A stretch of 64,000 nucleotides of DNA, from NCBI GenBank assembly GCA_002421605.1, contig DISJ01000009.1, positions 317,719 to 381,718 of the forward strand. Reading direction: 5' to 3'. The DNA is from Rhodobacteraceae bacterium UBA6213. GTDB taxonomy: Bacteria; Pseudomonadota; Alphaproteobacteria; Rhodobacterales; Rhodobacteraceae. Positions within the stretch are counted from its first letter, which is position 1. Every line of letters begins with the position of its first letter. The position numbers and the translations under genes are program-made. The notes beneath the pieces are model-generated. The model was not told the DNA's origin. It ran no database searches and saw nothing but the letters and a program-made list of their open reading frames with translations. Shown piece after piece: positions 7,888 to 16,694 of the stretch.

Positions 7888-9585
7888 TTATCTGACAATG
7901 TAGGGGCGGTCGCGCTGTGCATTGCTTGGCAGCGGCCCATCATCAACCGGAAAATCACCCATAAGGCGTGGTTGCATCCCCTGATTCTTGAGGTTCTGCA
8001 AAAACTGGCCAAAGCCGCTTAAATCCACCAGCCGCGGCACCTCGGTCAGCCGCCGGGTCGAACGCGGGCTGATTTCGTCGATCACGGTCTGCAATAGCTC
8101 CATCGGGTTTTCGATGAAATCGGCCATGGTCCAGATCCGAACCCGCGCCTTGACATACATCGAGCGCAGGATGCTGATCTGGTCGAGTTCGATTTTTTGC
8201 AGCCGCGCCGCCTCGCGCCGGGTAACGGCAAAGCTCTCGGACGAGTGAAACAGCGGTACCGCCCACGCCCCCGAAATCACTGAAATCTGCGCATTCGGGT
8301 CGGTCGCCAGAAACCAGTTGCAGGCTTGGCTATCGCGCGGACTGAACTGAAAACACTGCCGCTCGCCGCGTGCGTTCCAGATCAGGTTGGTCAGAAATGC
8401 TTGCGAGTTGTAGTCGCGCAGCTTGGCGCTATCGGTCAAACAGCCTGAAAATATCGACTCGCCACCCGAAAATTCGGCCCGCTCAGGCGCGAACAGATGG
8501 CCGTGTACGCGCGCACCTGCGTATTTTGCCAGCCAGCCGTCAAAATTCTCGAATAGATCGTCAAAGCCCTGAAACACCGAATAGGGCGCAGAAGTCTTGC
8601 CGTTTTCACGGTCGCGGTGGGGAAACCGGCTTTGCATGTAAAGCCCCGGTCGCCCGTTGGTGCGCCGTTCCACCGCCTTTGAAAATAGCCGGTCGATCTT
8701 GACCGGGTCGGGCTCGGCCTTAGCATCGACCGGGCTACGCTGGGCAAGGAAAGTGGCATATAGCCGATCCGCCCGCGGCCAGATCTTGCGCGCTACAAAG
8801 CAGTTAGAGCGACGCAGAAGTTGCAGATGGTCATCATAAAACAGGTGCGGCTTACCCTGAAAATCAAACTTCGACAGCGTTAGCGAGCGGCTTTCAACAT
8901 TGGTCGAGTAAAGCCGGGTAAGGCTCTGAAAGTAGCTTTCATCCGGAATCCAGACCTTCGAGAAATAGTCGTCATAAACCTCGCGATCAGGGTCTTGCAG
9001 GATCGAGGCGAGCGTGCGCCGGCTCAGGCACCACCACTGGCTGCCCATGTGCGGCAGGATACCGGCAGGGATTTTGCGGCGGAATTTCAGGCGGCGCTGC
9101 AATTCTACATAGCGGTCAAACAGGCGCCGTCGCCGCTTCCAGCTAAAGGGGAAATGTAGGGTAAAGCGTTCTTCATCCAGCCCGCCGATTGTCCAGCCGA
9201 CATCGGCGGTGGTAACGCTTTCGATAAAATCGGTGGTCGGGCGCGCCGCCAGATAAGCGGCAAGGTCTTGCACCGGGCGCAGCGGCAGACAAGAGCCTGA
9301 CGCAAGGAACACATGCCCCACATCGCCGTGGCGCGCCAGCATCTGCTCGGCGCCCGCCTGCGCTGCGGCAACCAGCGACCAAGTGCCCCATTCGCATTTG
9401 AAGCGGCGCGAAAAGCTGACGTTCGCAAGGTCGGAAACGCTGGCGGTGAAAGTGTCGAAGCTTAGCTTGTCGACCCGGCGATCAACGTGGATGACCACCG
9501 GTGCGCCGCCCTCGGCCCAGAACCGCGCCACCTGAGCGGCACGGTCGAGCGCGGTATGGCACATCATCACAAAGCCAACGCTCAC
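7888..9585 (-). CDS. GT14-like (core-2/I-branching type) beta-1,6-N-acetylglucosaminyltransferase family protein
   Basis: A 565-residue protein. The N-terminal 250 residues match the Branch/GT14 fold: APVVIHVDRRVDKLSF near the start, VFLASGSCLPLRP (about 91-103), HMGSQWWCLSRRTL and WIPDESYFQSL. About 300 further residues are of unknown function and, as I recall, occur mainly in Rhodobacteraceae homologues. The likely role is transfer of a GlcNAc-like sugar during surface polysaccharide assembly; the exact sugar is unknown. No signal peptide is visible, so the product is cytosolic or membrane-associated. It uses a GTG start directly after GGAG; a later GTG or ATG (residues 6-8) is possible. 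It lies between a family-2 glycosyltransferase and a sulfotransferase. Confidence 0.8.
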   Translation of the reverse strand: MSVGFVMMCHTALDRAAQVARFWAEGGAPVVIHVDRRVDKLSFDTFTASVSDLANVSFSRRFKCEWGTWSLVAAAQAGAEQMLARHGDVGHVFLASGSCLPLRPVQDLAAYLAARPTTDFIESVTTADVGWTIGGLDEERFTLHFPFSWKRRRRLFDRYVELQRRLKFRRKIPAGILPHMGSQWWCLSRRTLASILQDPDREVYDDYFSKVWIPDESYFQSLTRLYSTNVESRSLTLSKFDFQGKPHLFYDDHLQLLRRSNCFVARKIWPRADRLYATFLAQRSPVDAKAEPDPVKIDRLFSKAVERRTNGRPGLYMQSRFPHRDRENGKTSAPYSVFQGFDDLFENFDGWLAKYAGARVHGHLFAPERAEFSGGESIFSGCLTDSAKLRDYNSQAFLTNLIWNARGERQCFQFSPRDSQACNWFLATDPNAQISVISGAWAVPLFHSSESFAVTRREAARLQKIELDQISILRSMYVKARVRIWTMADFIENPMELLQTVIDEISPRSTRRLTEVPRLVDLSGFGQFLQNLKNQGMQPRLMGDFPVDDGPLPSNAQRDRPYIVR

Positions 9586-9598
9586 CTCCGCCCCCTCC

Positions 9599-10600
9599 TC
9601 ACGCCCAGTTACCCTTTGACATCAAACCCAGAATCTCAAGCTGGCGCCAGTTGATATATTTCTCGCTCCATTTGCACCAAAGGTCAGGCTCGGTCGAAAG
9701 CTGTTCGGCGTAGGCGATATATTCGCGCGAGCCTGCGAAATGTTCTTGCCGCGCCAACTCTTCCTCGACCTTGGCGGTTAGGGGCGCGATGAACTTGGCA
9801 TGCAGCAGGCAGCCCGAAACCTTTTCACCGCCCCAATCGTCATAGACCATGTTCAACCCACGCGGCAGCAGCATGTGGGTTGACGAGACATAGGCGTAAC
9901 GCCGATTCCACTTCACCAGCGGAATTTTGTTCAGCGACGGCGCGTTATAGGGGTCATCGGAAAAGAACATCCGGGCCCGTGGCCCACCTTGAATCCACAG
10001 GTTGTTGAAGTACCAGTTGCGCGAAATCGTGTAATTGCCGCTATCGAACCACTGCGCAATCTCAAGCGGGTTCTGCCCTTCGCGGTACGGTTGCGCGTCG
10101 ATCGGGCCCTTGGGGTAAAGATCAAGCAGCATCGCCGGGAAGGAGCGCATTTCGTAGGTGTCGAGCCAGTCGGTCAGCGCCCGAATCGGCCGCGTATCGC
10201 TGAACGGATAGACAAAAAACTCGTCAGGATCGACAACCAGCGTCCAATGCTTGTGCCCGTAGCGCATCAAAAGCCAGTTCATCCAGTCTATGCCGTAGCG
10301 CGAGCCCTTGTAGCTGGCCGAAGTGGTCCAGACCGATACGTCTTTCTGTTCGGCAAGCCATTCGCGCGAGCCATCGTCGCTATCGTTATCGACGATCAGA
10401 AAATGGTTGATGCCCAGTTCGCGGTAGTAGCGCAGGAAATAGGGCAGCCGCACCCGTTCGTTACGCAGCGTGGCAAAAAGTAGGATATCGGATGGTTTGA
10501 TCGCGTCGGTGCGCCGCGCCACGCTGTGCAAGCCGTGGCGTTTGCGAAGGGCTCGCAGCAACAGACGCCTGCGCTTTACCCGCAGGCGATATGATTGCAT
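9599..10600 (-). CDS. Family 2 glycosyltransferase (Glyco_tranf_2_4 type), copy a
   Basis: A 333-residue glycosyltransferase. The fold is shown by DILLFATLRNERVRLPYFL, HFLIVDNDSDDGSREWL and the metal/donor motif VVDPDEFFVYP. It is clearly paralogous to the gene at 10814-11845: both share PLVKWNRRYAYV, the basic N-terminus, and a C-terminal tail ending in a WRQLEILGLM- or WQQLVALGLM-like motif. ATG at 10600 is preferred over an in-frame TTG three codons earlier. A 204-base gap separates it from copy b, so it may have its own promoter; I see no convincing one there. It is followed 13 bases on by the GT14-like gene. Confidence 0.85.
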   Translation of the reverse strand: MQSYRLRVKRRRLLLRALRKRHGLHSVARRTDAIKPSDILLFATLRNERVRLPYFLRYYRELGINHFLIVDNDSDDGSREWLAEQKDVSVWTTSASYKGSRYGIDWMNWLLMRYGHKHWTLVVDPDEFFVYPFSDTRPIRALTDWLDTYEMRSFPAMLLDLYPKGPIDAQPYREGQNPLEIAQWFDSGNYTISRNWYFNNLWIQGGPRARMFFSDDPYNAPSLNKIPLVKWNRRYAYVSSTHMLLPRGLNMVYDDWGGEKVSGCLLHAKFIAPLTAKVEEELARQEHFAGSREYIAYAEQLSTEPDLWCKWSEKYINWRQLEILGLMSKGNWA

Positions 10601-10813
10601 CCAGCTCAAGCCCTAACCCCTACCCCGCGTTGCCCCGTTCGCACGGCAATTCTGGCCCCGGCTATGTTAATTTTCCCTCATCGAAACAAGAGGAAGCCTT
10701 GGGGTTTGATGCCGCATCCGCGCTTTTGCGTCGCGCCCAAGAATAGGCAATCGCAGCCTGCGCGTAAACAACTGTATTCCAAGCGGAAACAAATCGAGGG
10801 TCGAGGCGGCGCG

Positions 10814-11845
10814 TCAGCCACCCTTATGCATCAGGCCAAGCGCCACAAGTTGTTGCCACCCGGTATATTCCACAGCGCTTTCATGCCACAGGTCGGGGTT
10901 GGCGATCAGCCCGTCGTAATAGCCATCGAACGCCGCCGGGTCACCGAAATGCTCGCGCCTCTGCTTTTCCTCGCGTGATTTGTCGATGATGCTTGGCAGA
11001 AACTTGGAATGCAGCAACACGCCCGATGCAAGCGGTCGCCCGCTGGGGTCATACATCTGGTTGAGGTGCCGCGGCAAAAGCGAATGGGTCGAATTCACAT
11101 AGGCATAGCGGCGATTCCACTTTACCAACGGGATCTTGTTCAGCGTCGGGGCGCGGCGCGGGTTATCCGCAAAAAAGGCGCGCATCCGCGCCCCGCCCTG
11201 CACCCAAAGGCAGCGCAGCACGGGTTTGTGCAGCACGCTCAACCCCTCGGCGTCGAACCAGCGCAGAACTGTGCAGGGGTCATCGCCGGGCCGGTAGGTT
11301 TGGGCCTGCAGCGGCCCCTTGGGAAACATATCAACCAACAGCGCGCCAAAACCCGCACGCCCCGCCGCGTCAAGCTCGCGGGTTAGCGCGCGCAGCGGCT
11401 TGGTATCATGCTCGGGGTAAACGAACGTCTCATCGGCATCGAGCGTAAGGCACCAGTGGTTGTGCCCGTAATGCATCAATAGCCAGTTGACCCAGTCAAG
11501 CCCGAACCGCGTGGCCTTGTAACTGTCGGGCGTGGTCCAGACCGAGCAATCGGGCTGCGATGCAAGATACGCGCGCGTGTCATCGTCGCTGGCGTTATCG
11601 ACGATCAGGAAATGTTGCACCCCAAGCGCGCGGTGATGCGCCAGAAACCACGGCAACCGCGTCGCCTCGTTGCGCAGGCAGGCAAAGGCCAGAATGTCGT
11701 GCGGGCCGATCTGGGCGGTGCGGTCGTTGACTAGGCGCAACTGCTTGCGCGCGCGAAACGAACGCAACAGCAGCCGCTGCCGTTTTAGCCGCAACCGCCC
11801 CCGCTCGCGCAGCGCCCGAAGCCTCTGGCGCAATGCTATGGCCAT
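10814..11845 (-). CDS. Family 2 glycosyltransferase (Glyco_tranf_2_4 type), copy b
   Basis: A 343-residue paralogue of the glycosyltransferase at 9599-10600. The order of motifs is the same: DILAFACLRNEATRLPWFL, HFLIVDNASDDDTRAYL and TLDADETFVYP. A strongly basic, arginine-rich N-terminus (about residues 5-35) may bind membrane or RNA, or be part of the fold. The gene is 18 bases downstream of galE, so it is likely co-transcribed with galU-galE, whose products supply UDP-glucose and UDP-galactose. Donor and acceptor are unknown. Confidence 0.85.
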   Translation of the reverse strand: MAIALRQRLRALRERGRLRLKRQRLLLRSFRARKQLRLVNDRTAQIGPHDILAFACLRNEATRLPWFLAHHRALGVQHFLIVDNASDDDTRAYLASQPDCSVWTTPDSYKATRFGLDWVNWLLMHYGHNHWCLTLDADETFVYPEHDTKPLRALTRELDAAGRAGFGALLVDMFPKGPLQAQTYRPGDDPCTVLRWFDAEGLSVLHKPVLRCLWVQGGARMRAFFADNPRRAPTLNKIPLVKWNRRYAYVNSTHSLLPRHLNQMYDPSGRPLASGVLLHSKFLPSIIDKSREEKQRREHFGDPAAFDGYYDGLIANPDLWHESAVEYTGWQQLVALGLMHKGG

Positions 11846-11863
11846 AGCGCCCCAGAGCCCGGT

Positions 11864-12850
11864 TTAGGCACTGTACTGGCCATTTTGCATCCAGCGCCAT
11901 GCGTCGGCTATCATCTCGGGCATGGTCGAGCGGTGCGGCTGCCAACCCAGTTCCGCCACAGCCCGCGCCGAGCCGGAAACCAGCGCCACCGCATCGCCTG
12001 CGCGCCGCGGCCCCTGCCGCACGGGCACCGGGCGGTTGGTCACCCCGCGCGCCGCCTCGATCACTTCTTGCACGCTGAAGCCGGTGCCGGTGCCAAGGCA
12101 GAAAACCCGGCTGCCCTTGCCCGATTCCAGCCATTTCAACCCCAGCACATGCGCCTCGGCCAGATCCATCACATGCACATAGTCACGCACGCAGGTGCCA
12201 TCGCGGGTGGGGTAGTCGCTCCCAAATACCGTAAGTTCCGCCCGCCGCCCGTCAATCGCCTCAAGCAATAGCGGCACAAGATGCGTCTCGGGGCGATGAA
12301 ATTCGCCCACTTCCGCTTCGGGGTCTGCACCTGCGACGTTGAAGTAGCGAAAGATCACGCTGCGCAGCCCGCGCGAGGCGGCGAAATCGCGCAACATCGC
12401 CTCGATCGCCAGTTTTGATCCGCCATAGGCGTTCAGCGGCGTTTGCGGCGTATCTTCATCCAGCAATACGCCGTCATGGTCACCATAGGTCGCGCAGGTC
12501 GAGGAAAACACAAAGTCGAGGCAGCCAGCCGCGCAGGCAGCCTCGATCAGCGTCAGCGAAGAAACCACGTTGTGGCGCCAGTAAAGCCCCGGATCGGCCA
12601 TCGCCTCACCTACCTGGCTCAGGGCCGCAAAATGCATCACTGCGACCGGCTGCCATTTGGCAAACACCGCATCAAGGCGCGCCCGGTCGGCCAGATCGCC
12701 CTGCTCAAAAGGCCCGAACTTGACCGCATCGCGCCAACCGGTAATCAGACTGTCATAGGTGACAGGCACATATCCCGCAGCGGCCAGCACCTTGCAGGCG
12801 TGCGAGCCGATGTAGCCCGCACCGCCAGTGACCAGAATATGACGTGCCAT
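11864..12850 (-). CDS. galE: UDP-glucose 4-epimerase
   Basis: A 328-residue short-chain dehydrogenase/reductase of the extended type that interconverts UDP-glucose and UDP-galactose with bound NAD+. The Rossmann motif is TGGAGYIGSH (7-16), the catalytic region holds FSSTCATYG, and the Tyr-Lys pair is in YGGSKLAIE. The length is normal for GalE. It lies six bases after galU and 18 before a glycosyltransferase, so it probably feeds sugar nucleotides to surface polysaccharide synthesis. Confidence 0.93.
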   Translation of the reverse strand: MARHILVTGGAGYIGSHACKVLAAAGYVPVTYDSLITGWRDAVKFGPFEQGDLADRARLDAVFAKWQPVAVMHFAALSQVGEAMADPGLYWRHNVVSSLTLIEAACAAGCLDFVFSSTCATYGDHDGVLLDEDTPQTPLNAYGGSKLAIEAMLRDFAASRGLRSVIFRYFNVAGADPEAEVGEFHRPETHLVPLLLEAIDGRRAELTVFGSDYPTRDGTCVRDYVHVMDLAEAHVLGLKWLESGKGSRVFCLGTGTGFSVQEVIEAARGVTNRPVPVRQGPRRAGDAVALVSGSARAVAELGWQPHRSTMPEMIADAWRWMQNGQYSA

Positions 12851-12856
12851 GCGTAT

Positions 12857-13750
12857 TTACTCGGCCGCCTGCCGCACTGCGGTTAAATGCGAAAGATACT
12901 GCGCGAACTCGTCGCGCAAATCCGGTCGCGCCAACCCGAAAGCTACTGTCGCTTGCAAGAAGCCGGGCTTGGAGCCGCAGTCAAACCGCTGGCCGTTAAA
13001 ACGGAAACCATAAACCGGGCCGCCTTGCTCAATCTCTGCGGCAATCGCGTCGGTTAGCTGAATCTCGCCGCCCGAGCCTGCCTTCAGCCGCGTCAGGTTT
13101 TGCAAGATATTCGGCGTCAAGATATAGCGCCCGATGACCGCAAGGTTCGAGGGCGCGTCGCTCGGCGTGGGCTTTTCGACCATTCCCTTGGCGCGCACCA
13201 TCGTGCCCATTTCCTCGCCAATATCGAGAATGCCATAAGACGAGGCCTTGTCGGCGGGCACTTCCATCGCCGCAACCATGTTGCCGCCAATGTCGGCGTA
13301 AGCTTCCATCATCTGCTGCAAGCAGGGTTTTTCAGCGGCAATAACGTCATCAGTCAAAATCACCGCAAAAGGCTCGTTTCCGACCAGACGGCGCGCGCAC
13401 CAGACAGCATGGCCCAGCCCCAACGCGCGGTTTTGCCGCACATAGGCAATCGCGCCGCTGTCCATGTTGGTTTCTTTCAGCATTTCGAGCAGAGCAGTTT
13501 TGCCGGACTTGCGCAGGCTGCTTTCCAGTTCGGGCGCATCATCGAAATAGTCTTCCAGCGCCGACTTGCCGCGTGAAGTAACAAAGATGAACTCACGAAT
13601 ACCGGCGGCGCGCGCTTCATCAATTGCATACTGAATCAGCGGTCTATCGACCAACGTCATGATTTCTTTTGGAATTGATTTCGTCGCCGGCAGAAACCGT
13701 GTGCCGAGTCCTGCGACCGGAAAAATCGCCTTGGTAACTTTACGCTTCAT
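12857..13750 (-). CDS. galU: UTP-glucose-1-phosphate uridylyltransferase
   Basis: A 297-residue nucleotidyltransferase that makes UDP-glucose from UTP and glucose-1-phosphate. The N-terminal motif AIFPVAGLGTRFLPATKS (about 9-26) and PKEIMTLVDRPLIQYAIDE are those of bacterial GalU, and VEKP and a GLGHAVWCA motif are present. It is the first gene of a minus-strand unit galU-galE-glycosyltransferase. A likely promoter lies 50-80 bases upstream in an AT-richer gap. Confidence 0.95.
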   Translation of the reverse strand: MKRKVTKAIFPVAGLGTRFLPATKSIPKEIMTLVDRPLIQYAIDEARAAGIREFIFVTSRGKSALEDYFDDAPELESSLRKSGKTALLEMLKETNMDSGAIAYVRQNRALGLGHAVWCARRLVGNEPFAVILTDDVIAAEKPCLQQMMEAYADIGGNMVAAMEVPADKASSYGILDIGEEMGTMVRAKGMVEKPTPSDAPSNLAVIGRYILTPNILQNLTRLKAGSGGEIQLTDAIAAEIEQGGPVYGFRFNGQRFDCGSKPGFLQATVAFGLARPDLRDEFAQYLSHLTAVRQAAE

Positions 13751-13801
13751 TTTACACCTGTTCGTTCCGTTTCATTCCGAACGGTTTACCAGCCCTGTCT
13801 C

Positions 13802-13830
13802 AATAAACCCGCTCGGGCGATTATTGGCAA
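13802..13830 (-). promoter_or_regulatory. Candidate sigma-70 promoter of galU
   Basis: Read on the minus strand, TTGCCA (13830-13825) and TTTATT (13807-13802) are separated by 17 bases, in an AT-rich stretch 50 bases upstream of the galU start. This is a motif match by eye only. Downstream of it, at about 13763-13785, lies an imperfect GTTCG...CGAAC inverted repeat that could be an operator. Confidence 0.35.
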
Positions 13831-13915
13831 GTACGCGACCGATTCTGACGGCCATTTGTATCAATATGGTGCACGTTCAATACGATATTACCGAGAAATC
13901 TGGTGCAAACGCCGG

Positions 13916-14716
13916 TCAGTCGAGCCCCATTCTCGTCATCATAGCCTCGATGCGTAGCACGTCTGTGGGGTTGTTCAACTCCCAAAATTGCCGCCCGCGC
14001 GCCTCGACCTCGGCGCACAGAACGCGCCGCCCGTTTTCAATAAACCGTAGCTGTTCAAGCCCTTCCAGCGTTTCCAGCGGCCCGACGGGCCAGCCGGGAT
14101 AGGCCAGCAAGGTTTCGGGCCGATAGGCATATACGCCGACATGGTGAAACACCGGCGTCGCCGCCTCGGGCGCATACTCGCGCCCGGTATAGGGGATCAC
14201 TTCTTTCGAGAAATACAGACCGCGATTACCAGCGCCAAAAACCGCAGTGGTGCCGCCCACCCGCCCCGCCGCGCGGTCCGCGCGCAATGAGCTTAGCATC
14301 GCGCCCTCGCAGCGCAGCACCGGGGTGGCAAGCTCGGCCTCGGGGTGCGCGCGCAAGCCCGCCACCAGTTCCTCGACAAACCACGGCGGGGTCAGTGGCG
14401 CATCGCCCTGCAGGTTCACCACGATGTCGTAGCCGCCGCCAAGGTTCTGCAGCGCCTCGGCACAGCGCTCGGTGCCGTTGGCGCAATCGGGCGAGGTCAT
14501 CACCACCTCTGCGCCAAAGCTTTCGGCCTCGGCGCGGATGCTGCCCGCATCGGTTGCCACCACTACGCGGTCTGCGCCTTGCACCGCCATGGCGGCATCC
14601 CAACTGCGCCGGATCAGCGTTTTGGCCACGCCGCTTGCGCCGCGCAATGCGACCAGTGGTTTGCCGGGGTAGCGGCTAGAGGCGTAGCGGGCGGGAATGA
14701 CGATCAGAACGCTCAT
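13916..14716 (-). CDS. kdsB: 3-deoxy-manno-octulosonate cytidylyltransferase (CMP-Kdo synthetase)
   Basis: A 266-residue enzyme that activates Kdo with CTP for transfer to lipid A. The N-terminal VIPARYASSRYPGKPL, VVVATDAGSI and VVNLQGDAPL motifs are those of KdsB, and the C-terminal phrase about a helix ending WPVGPLETLEGLEQLRF is also typical. Its start overlaps the stop of cysQ by four bases, so the pair is co-transcribed. Together with KdsD (2290-3273) it covers two of the Kdo steps; kdsA and kdsC are outside the window. Confidence 0.94.
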   Translation of the reverse strand: MSVLIVIPARYASSRYPGKPLVALRGASGVAKTLIRRSWDAAMAVQGADRVVVATDAGSIRAEAESFGAEVVMTSPDCANGTERCAEALQNLGGGYDIVVNLQGDAPLTPPWFVEELVAGLRAHPEAELATPVLRCEGAMLSSLRADRAAGRVGGTTAVFGAGNRGLYFSKEVIPYTGREYAPEAATPVFHHVGVYAYRPETLLAYPGWPVGPLETLEGLEQLRFIENGRRVLCAEVEARGRQFWELNNPTDVLRIEAMMTRMGLD

Positions 14717-15510
14717 GGCTGCACCAAAAGAACTCCGGGGGCGTAGGCGATAAAGAACGGGTTGGCAAAGCCCGCCTTGCCATAGGCCAGCGGCGTATGG
14801 TCGTCAAAGCGCACGACCATACCGCCCGCTCCGCGCAGCACCGCATCGCCCGCAGCGGTATCCCATTCCATGGTCCGCCCGAGGCGGGGGTAAAGATCGG
14901 CTTCGCCGGTCGCTACCAGACAGAACTTCAAGCTCGACCCGGCGCTGGTCATATCGCGCACCGCGTAGGCTGCGATGTAATCGTCGGTCGCTTGATCGCG
15001 GTGCGATTTTGAAGCCACCACCATCAGTGCGCGGTTGTCGGGCATGGAAACCGAGATTGGTCGCTGCTCGCCCGGGCCTTCCTTGGCGAAAGGGCCTACC
15101 TCTTCGACGCTGCGCCCATCAGCGAGTGTATAGAAAAGCCGCCCCTTGGCCGGGGCATAGACGATGCCGCGCACCGGCACACCCGCCTCGACATAGGCGA
15201 TGTTGACCGTGAAATCGCCGCGCCGCTGCACGAATTCCTTGGTGCCATCCAGCGGATCAACGATCAGAAAGGTTTGCGCGCTCTGCTCATGGCTTGCCGC
15301 CTGCTCTTCGGTCACCAATGCCAGTTCTGGAAATGCCGCGCGCAGCCCTGTCGATATCAGCGCATCGGCGGCCTCGTCGGCCTCTGTCACCGGACTCGCA
15401 TCAGATTTGACGCGCACTTCGAAATTGGGATCGGCATAGATTTCCATGATCTGGTCGCCCGCTTCAAGGGCAAGGCGGCGCATCACTTCGGCTAGGCGGA
15501 CGTGGTCCAT
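14713..15510 (-). CDS. cysQ: 3'(2'),5'-bisphosphate nucleotidase CysQ
   Basis: A 265-residue member of the inositol monophosphatase-like family that hydrolyses 3'-phosphoadenosine-5'-phosphate (PAP) to AMP. Metal-binding motifs are VTEEQ, DPLDGTKEFV and WDTAAGDAVL. PAP is the by-product of sulfate activation and of sulfotransferases such as the one at 6472-7875, so a functional link is plausible. The ATG at 15510 is preferred because GGAG lies ten bases upstream; two earlier in-frame ATGs place that site too close or inside the gene. It diverges from the KpsM-like permease gene. Confidence 0.92.
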   Translation of the reverse strand: MDHVRLAEVMRRLALEAGDQIMEIYADPNFEVRVKSDASPVTEADEAADALISTGLRAAFPELALVTEEQAASHEQSAQTFLIVDPLDGTKEFVQRRGDFTVNIAYVEAGVPVRGIVYAPAKGRLFYTLADGRSVEEVGPFAKEGPGEQRPISVSMPDNRALMVVASKSHRDQATDDYIAAYAVRDMTSAGSSLKFCLVATGEADLYPRLGRTMEWDTAAGDAVLRGAGGMVVRFDDHTPLAYGKAGFANPFFIAYAPGVLLVQP

Positions 15511-15642
15511 TTGGGGCATTCTCCGCAACTGTGGCGGCATTGATCCGCCAACACATTCCCCTTATGATGCGCGATAAAGGGATCGGCAAGGTTTCCCGGC
15601 AAGTATCGAGGCATTGCTGCAATCGCGGCAGAAACGGGCGCA

Positions 15643-16464
15643 ATGTTCACACCGCAACGTCGCACGGGCACAGTCAGCACCGGCTTCAGTATTCTGGGGC
15701 TGATCTTTCACGCCACGGTCCGCTCGGTCCGCAAAAGCCACGGCAATGCGATGATGGGTCTGGTCATGAACATGATGCAGACAGTGCTGCTGGTCGGTGC
15801 CTTCTACGTGATGTTTGATGTGCTCCACATGCGCGGCAGCGCCGTACGCGGCGACTTCTTGCTCTATATCATGTCGGGTATCTTTCTGTTTCTGACTCAC
15901 ACCAAGTCGATCGGCGCGGTTGCGAGCGCCGAAACCTCGACCTCACAGATGATGAAGCATGCGCCAATGACCACCGCCGTTACGATCGGCGCGGCGGCGC
16001 TTGGCGTGCTTTACATCCAGACACTGTCGCTGTTGACGGTGCTGTTCGTCTACGATGTCGCCATTACACCGATCACCATCGACAACCCGGTTGGCGCCTA
16101 TGCGATGGTGTTGATGTCTTGGTTCACGGGCTCTGCGATTGGTGTGTTGCTGCTTGCGGCACGGCCTTGGGCGCCAAACGCCGTGGGTATAATTCAGCAG
16201 CTTTACAGCCGCGCCAACATGATCGCGTCGGGCAAAATGTTTCTGGCCAACACGCTGAGCTCAAAGATGCTGGCGCTGTTTAGCTGGAATCCGTTGTTTC
16301 ATGCAATCGACCAGGCGCGTGGATTCACCTTTATCAACTACAACCCGCATTACTCGAACTGGCACTATCCGCTCTATGTCGGCCTTGCGATCCTGATGAT
16401 CGGATTGATGGGCGAGTTCTATACGCGCCAATATGCCTCGCTGAGCTGGGGCGCGCGTCGCTAA
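15643..16464 (+). CDS. ABC-2 type polysaccharide exporter permease (KpsM-like)
   Basis: A 273-residue membrane protein with about six helices and the general layout of ABC-2 exporters such as KpsM, which move capsule or O-polysaccharide across the inner membrane. A basic N-terminus is followed by an amphipathic helix ([19 protein letters not shown]) and a C-terminal region [20 protein letters not shown] typical of the family. A permease of this kind needs an ATPase (KpsT-like); none is adjacent. The nearest genes make sugar nucleotides and glycans, which supports a polysaccharide substrate, but this is inferred. Confidence 0.78.
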   Translation: MFTPQRRTGTVSTGFSILGLIFHATVRSVRKSHGNAMMGLVMNMMQTVLLVGAFYVMFDVLHMRGSAVRGDFLLYIMSGIFLFLTHTKSIGAVASAETSTSQMMKHAPMTTAVTIGAAALGVLYIQTLSLLTVLFVYDVAITPITIDNPVGAYAMVLMSWFTGSAIGVLLLAARPWAPNAVGIIQQLYSRANMIASGKMFLANTLSSKMLALFSWNPLFHAIDQARGFTFINYNPHYSNWHYPLYVGLAILMIGLMGEFYTRQYASLSWGARR

Positions 16465-16542
16465 GGCGGCGCGCGAGCGCTCATTTCTGCAAAATCTGCA
16501 CAAAACTGCTGCGCTATCGCGGTTTTTCGCAACCGCACGGCG

Positions 16543-16573
16543 CTTGCAGGGCGCAATGCCCCTCCTTATATAC
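16543..16573 (+). promoter_or_regulatory. RpoH (sigma-32) heat-shock promoter of dnaK
   Basis: CTTG at 16543-16546 is followed, after a 17-base gap, by CCTTATATAC starting at 16564. This matches the alphaproteobacterial RpoH pattern (CTTG, 17-18 bases, C-rich then TATAT). It lies about 120 bases before the dnaK start, between the permease and dnaK, where a heat-shock promoter is expected. Confidence 0.7.
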
Positions 16574-16694
16574 GCCCAGAAGCCGGTGTGGGCAGTGCCT
16601 CGCGCCGGGTCCATTCAAAGCCTGGGATCGGAAGGCAGGGGCCGTGCTCGGGCCTGTCGTCCATAAACATCGCCGCAAGAAAAAGGGTTGCATC

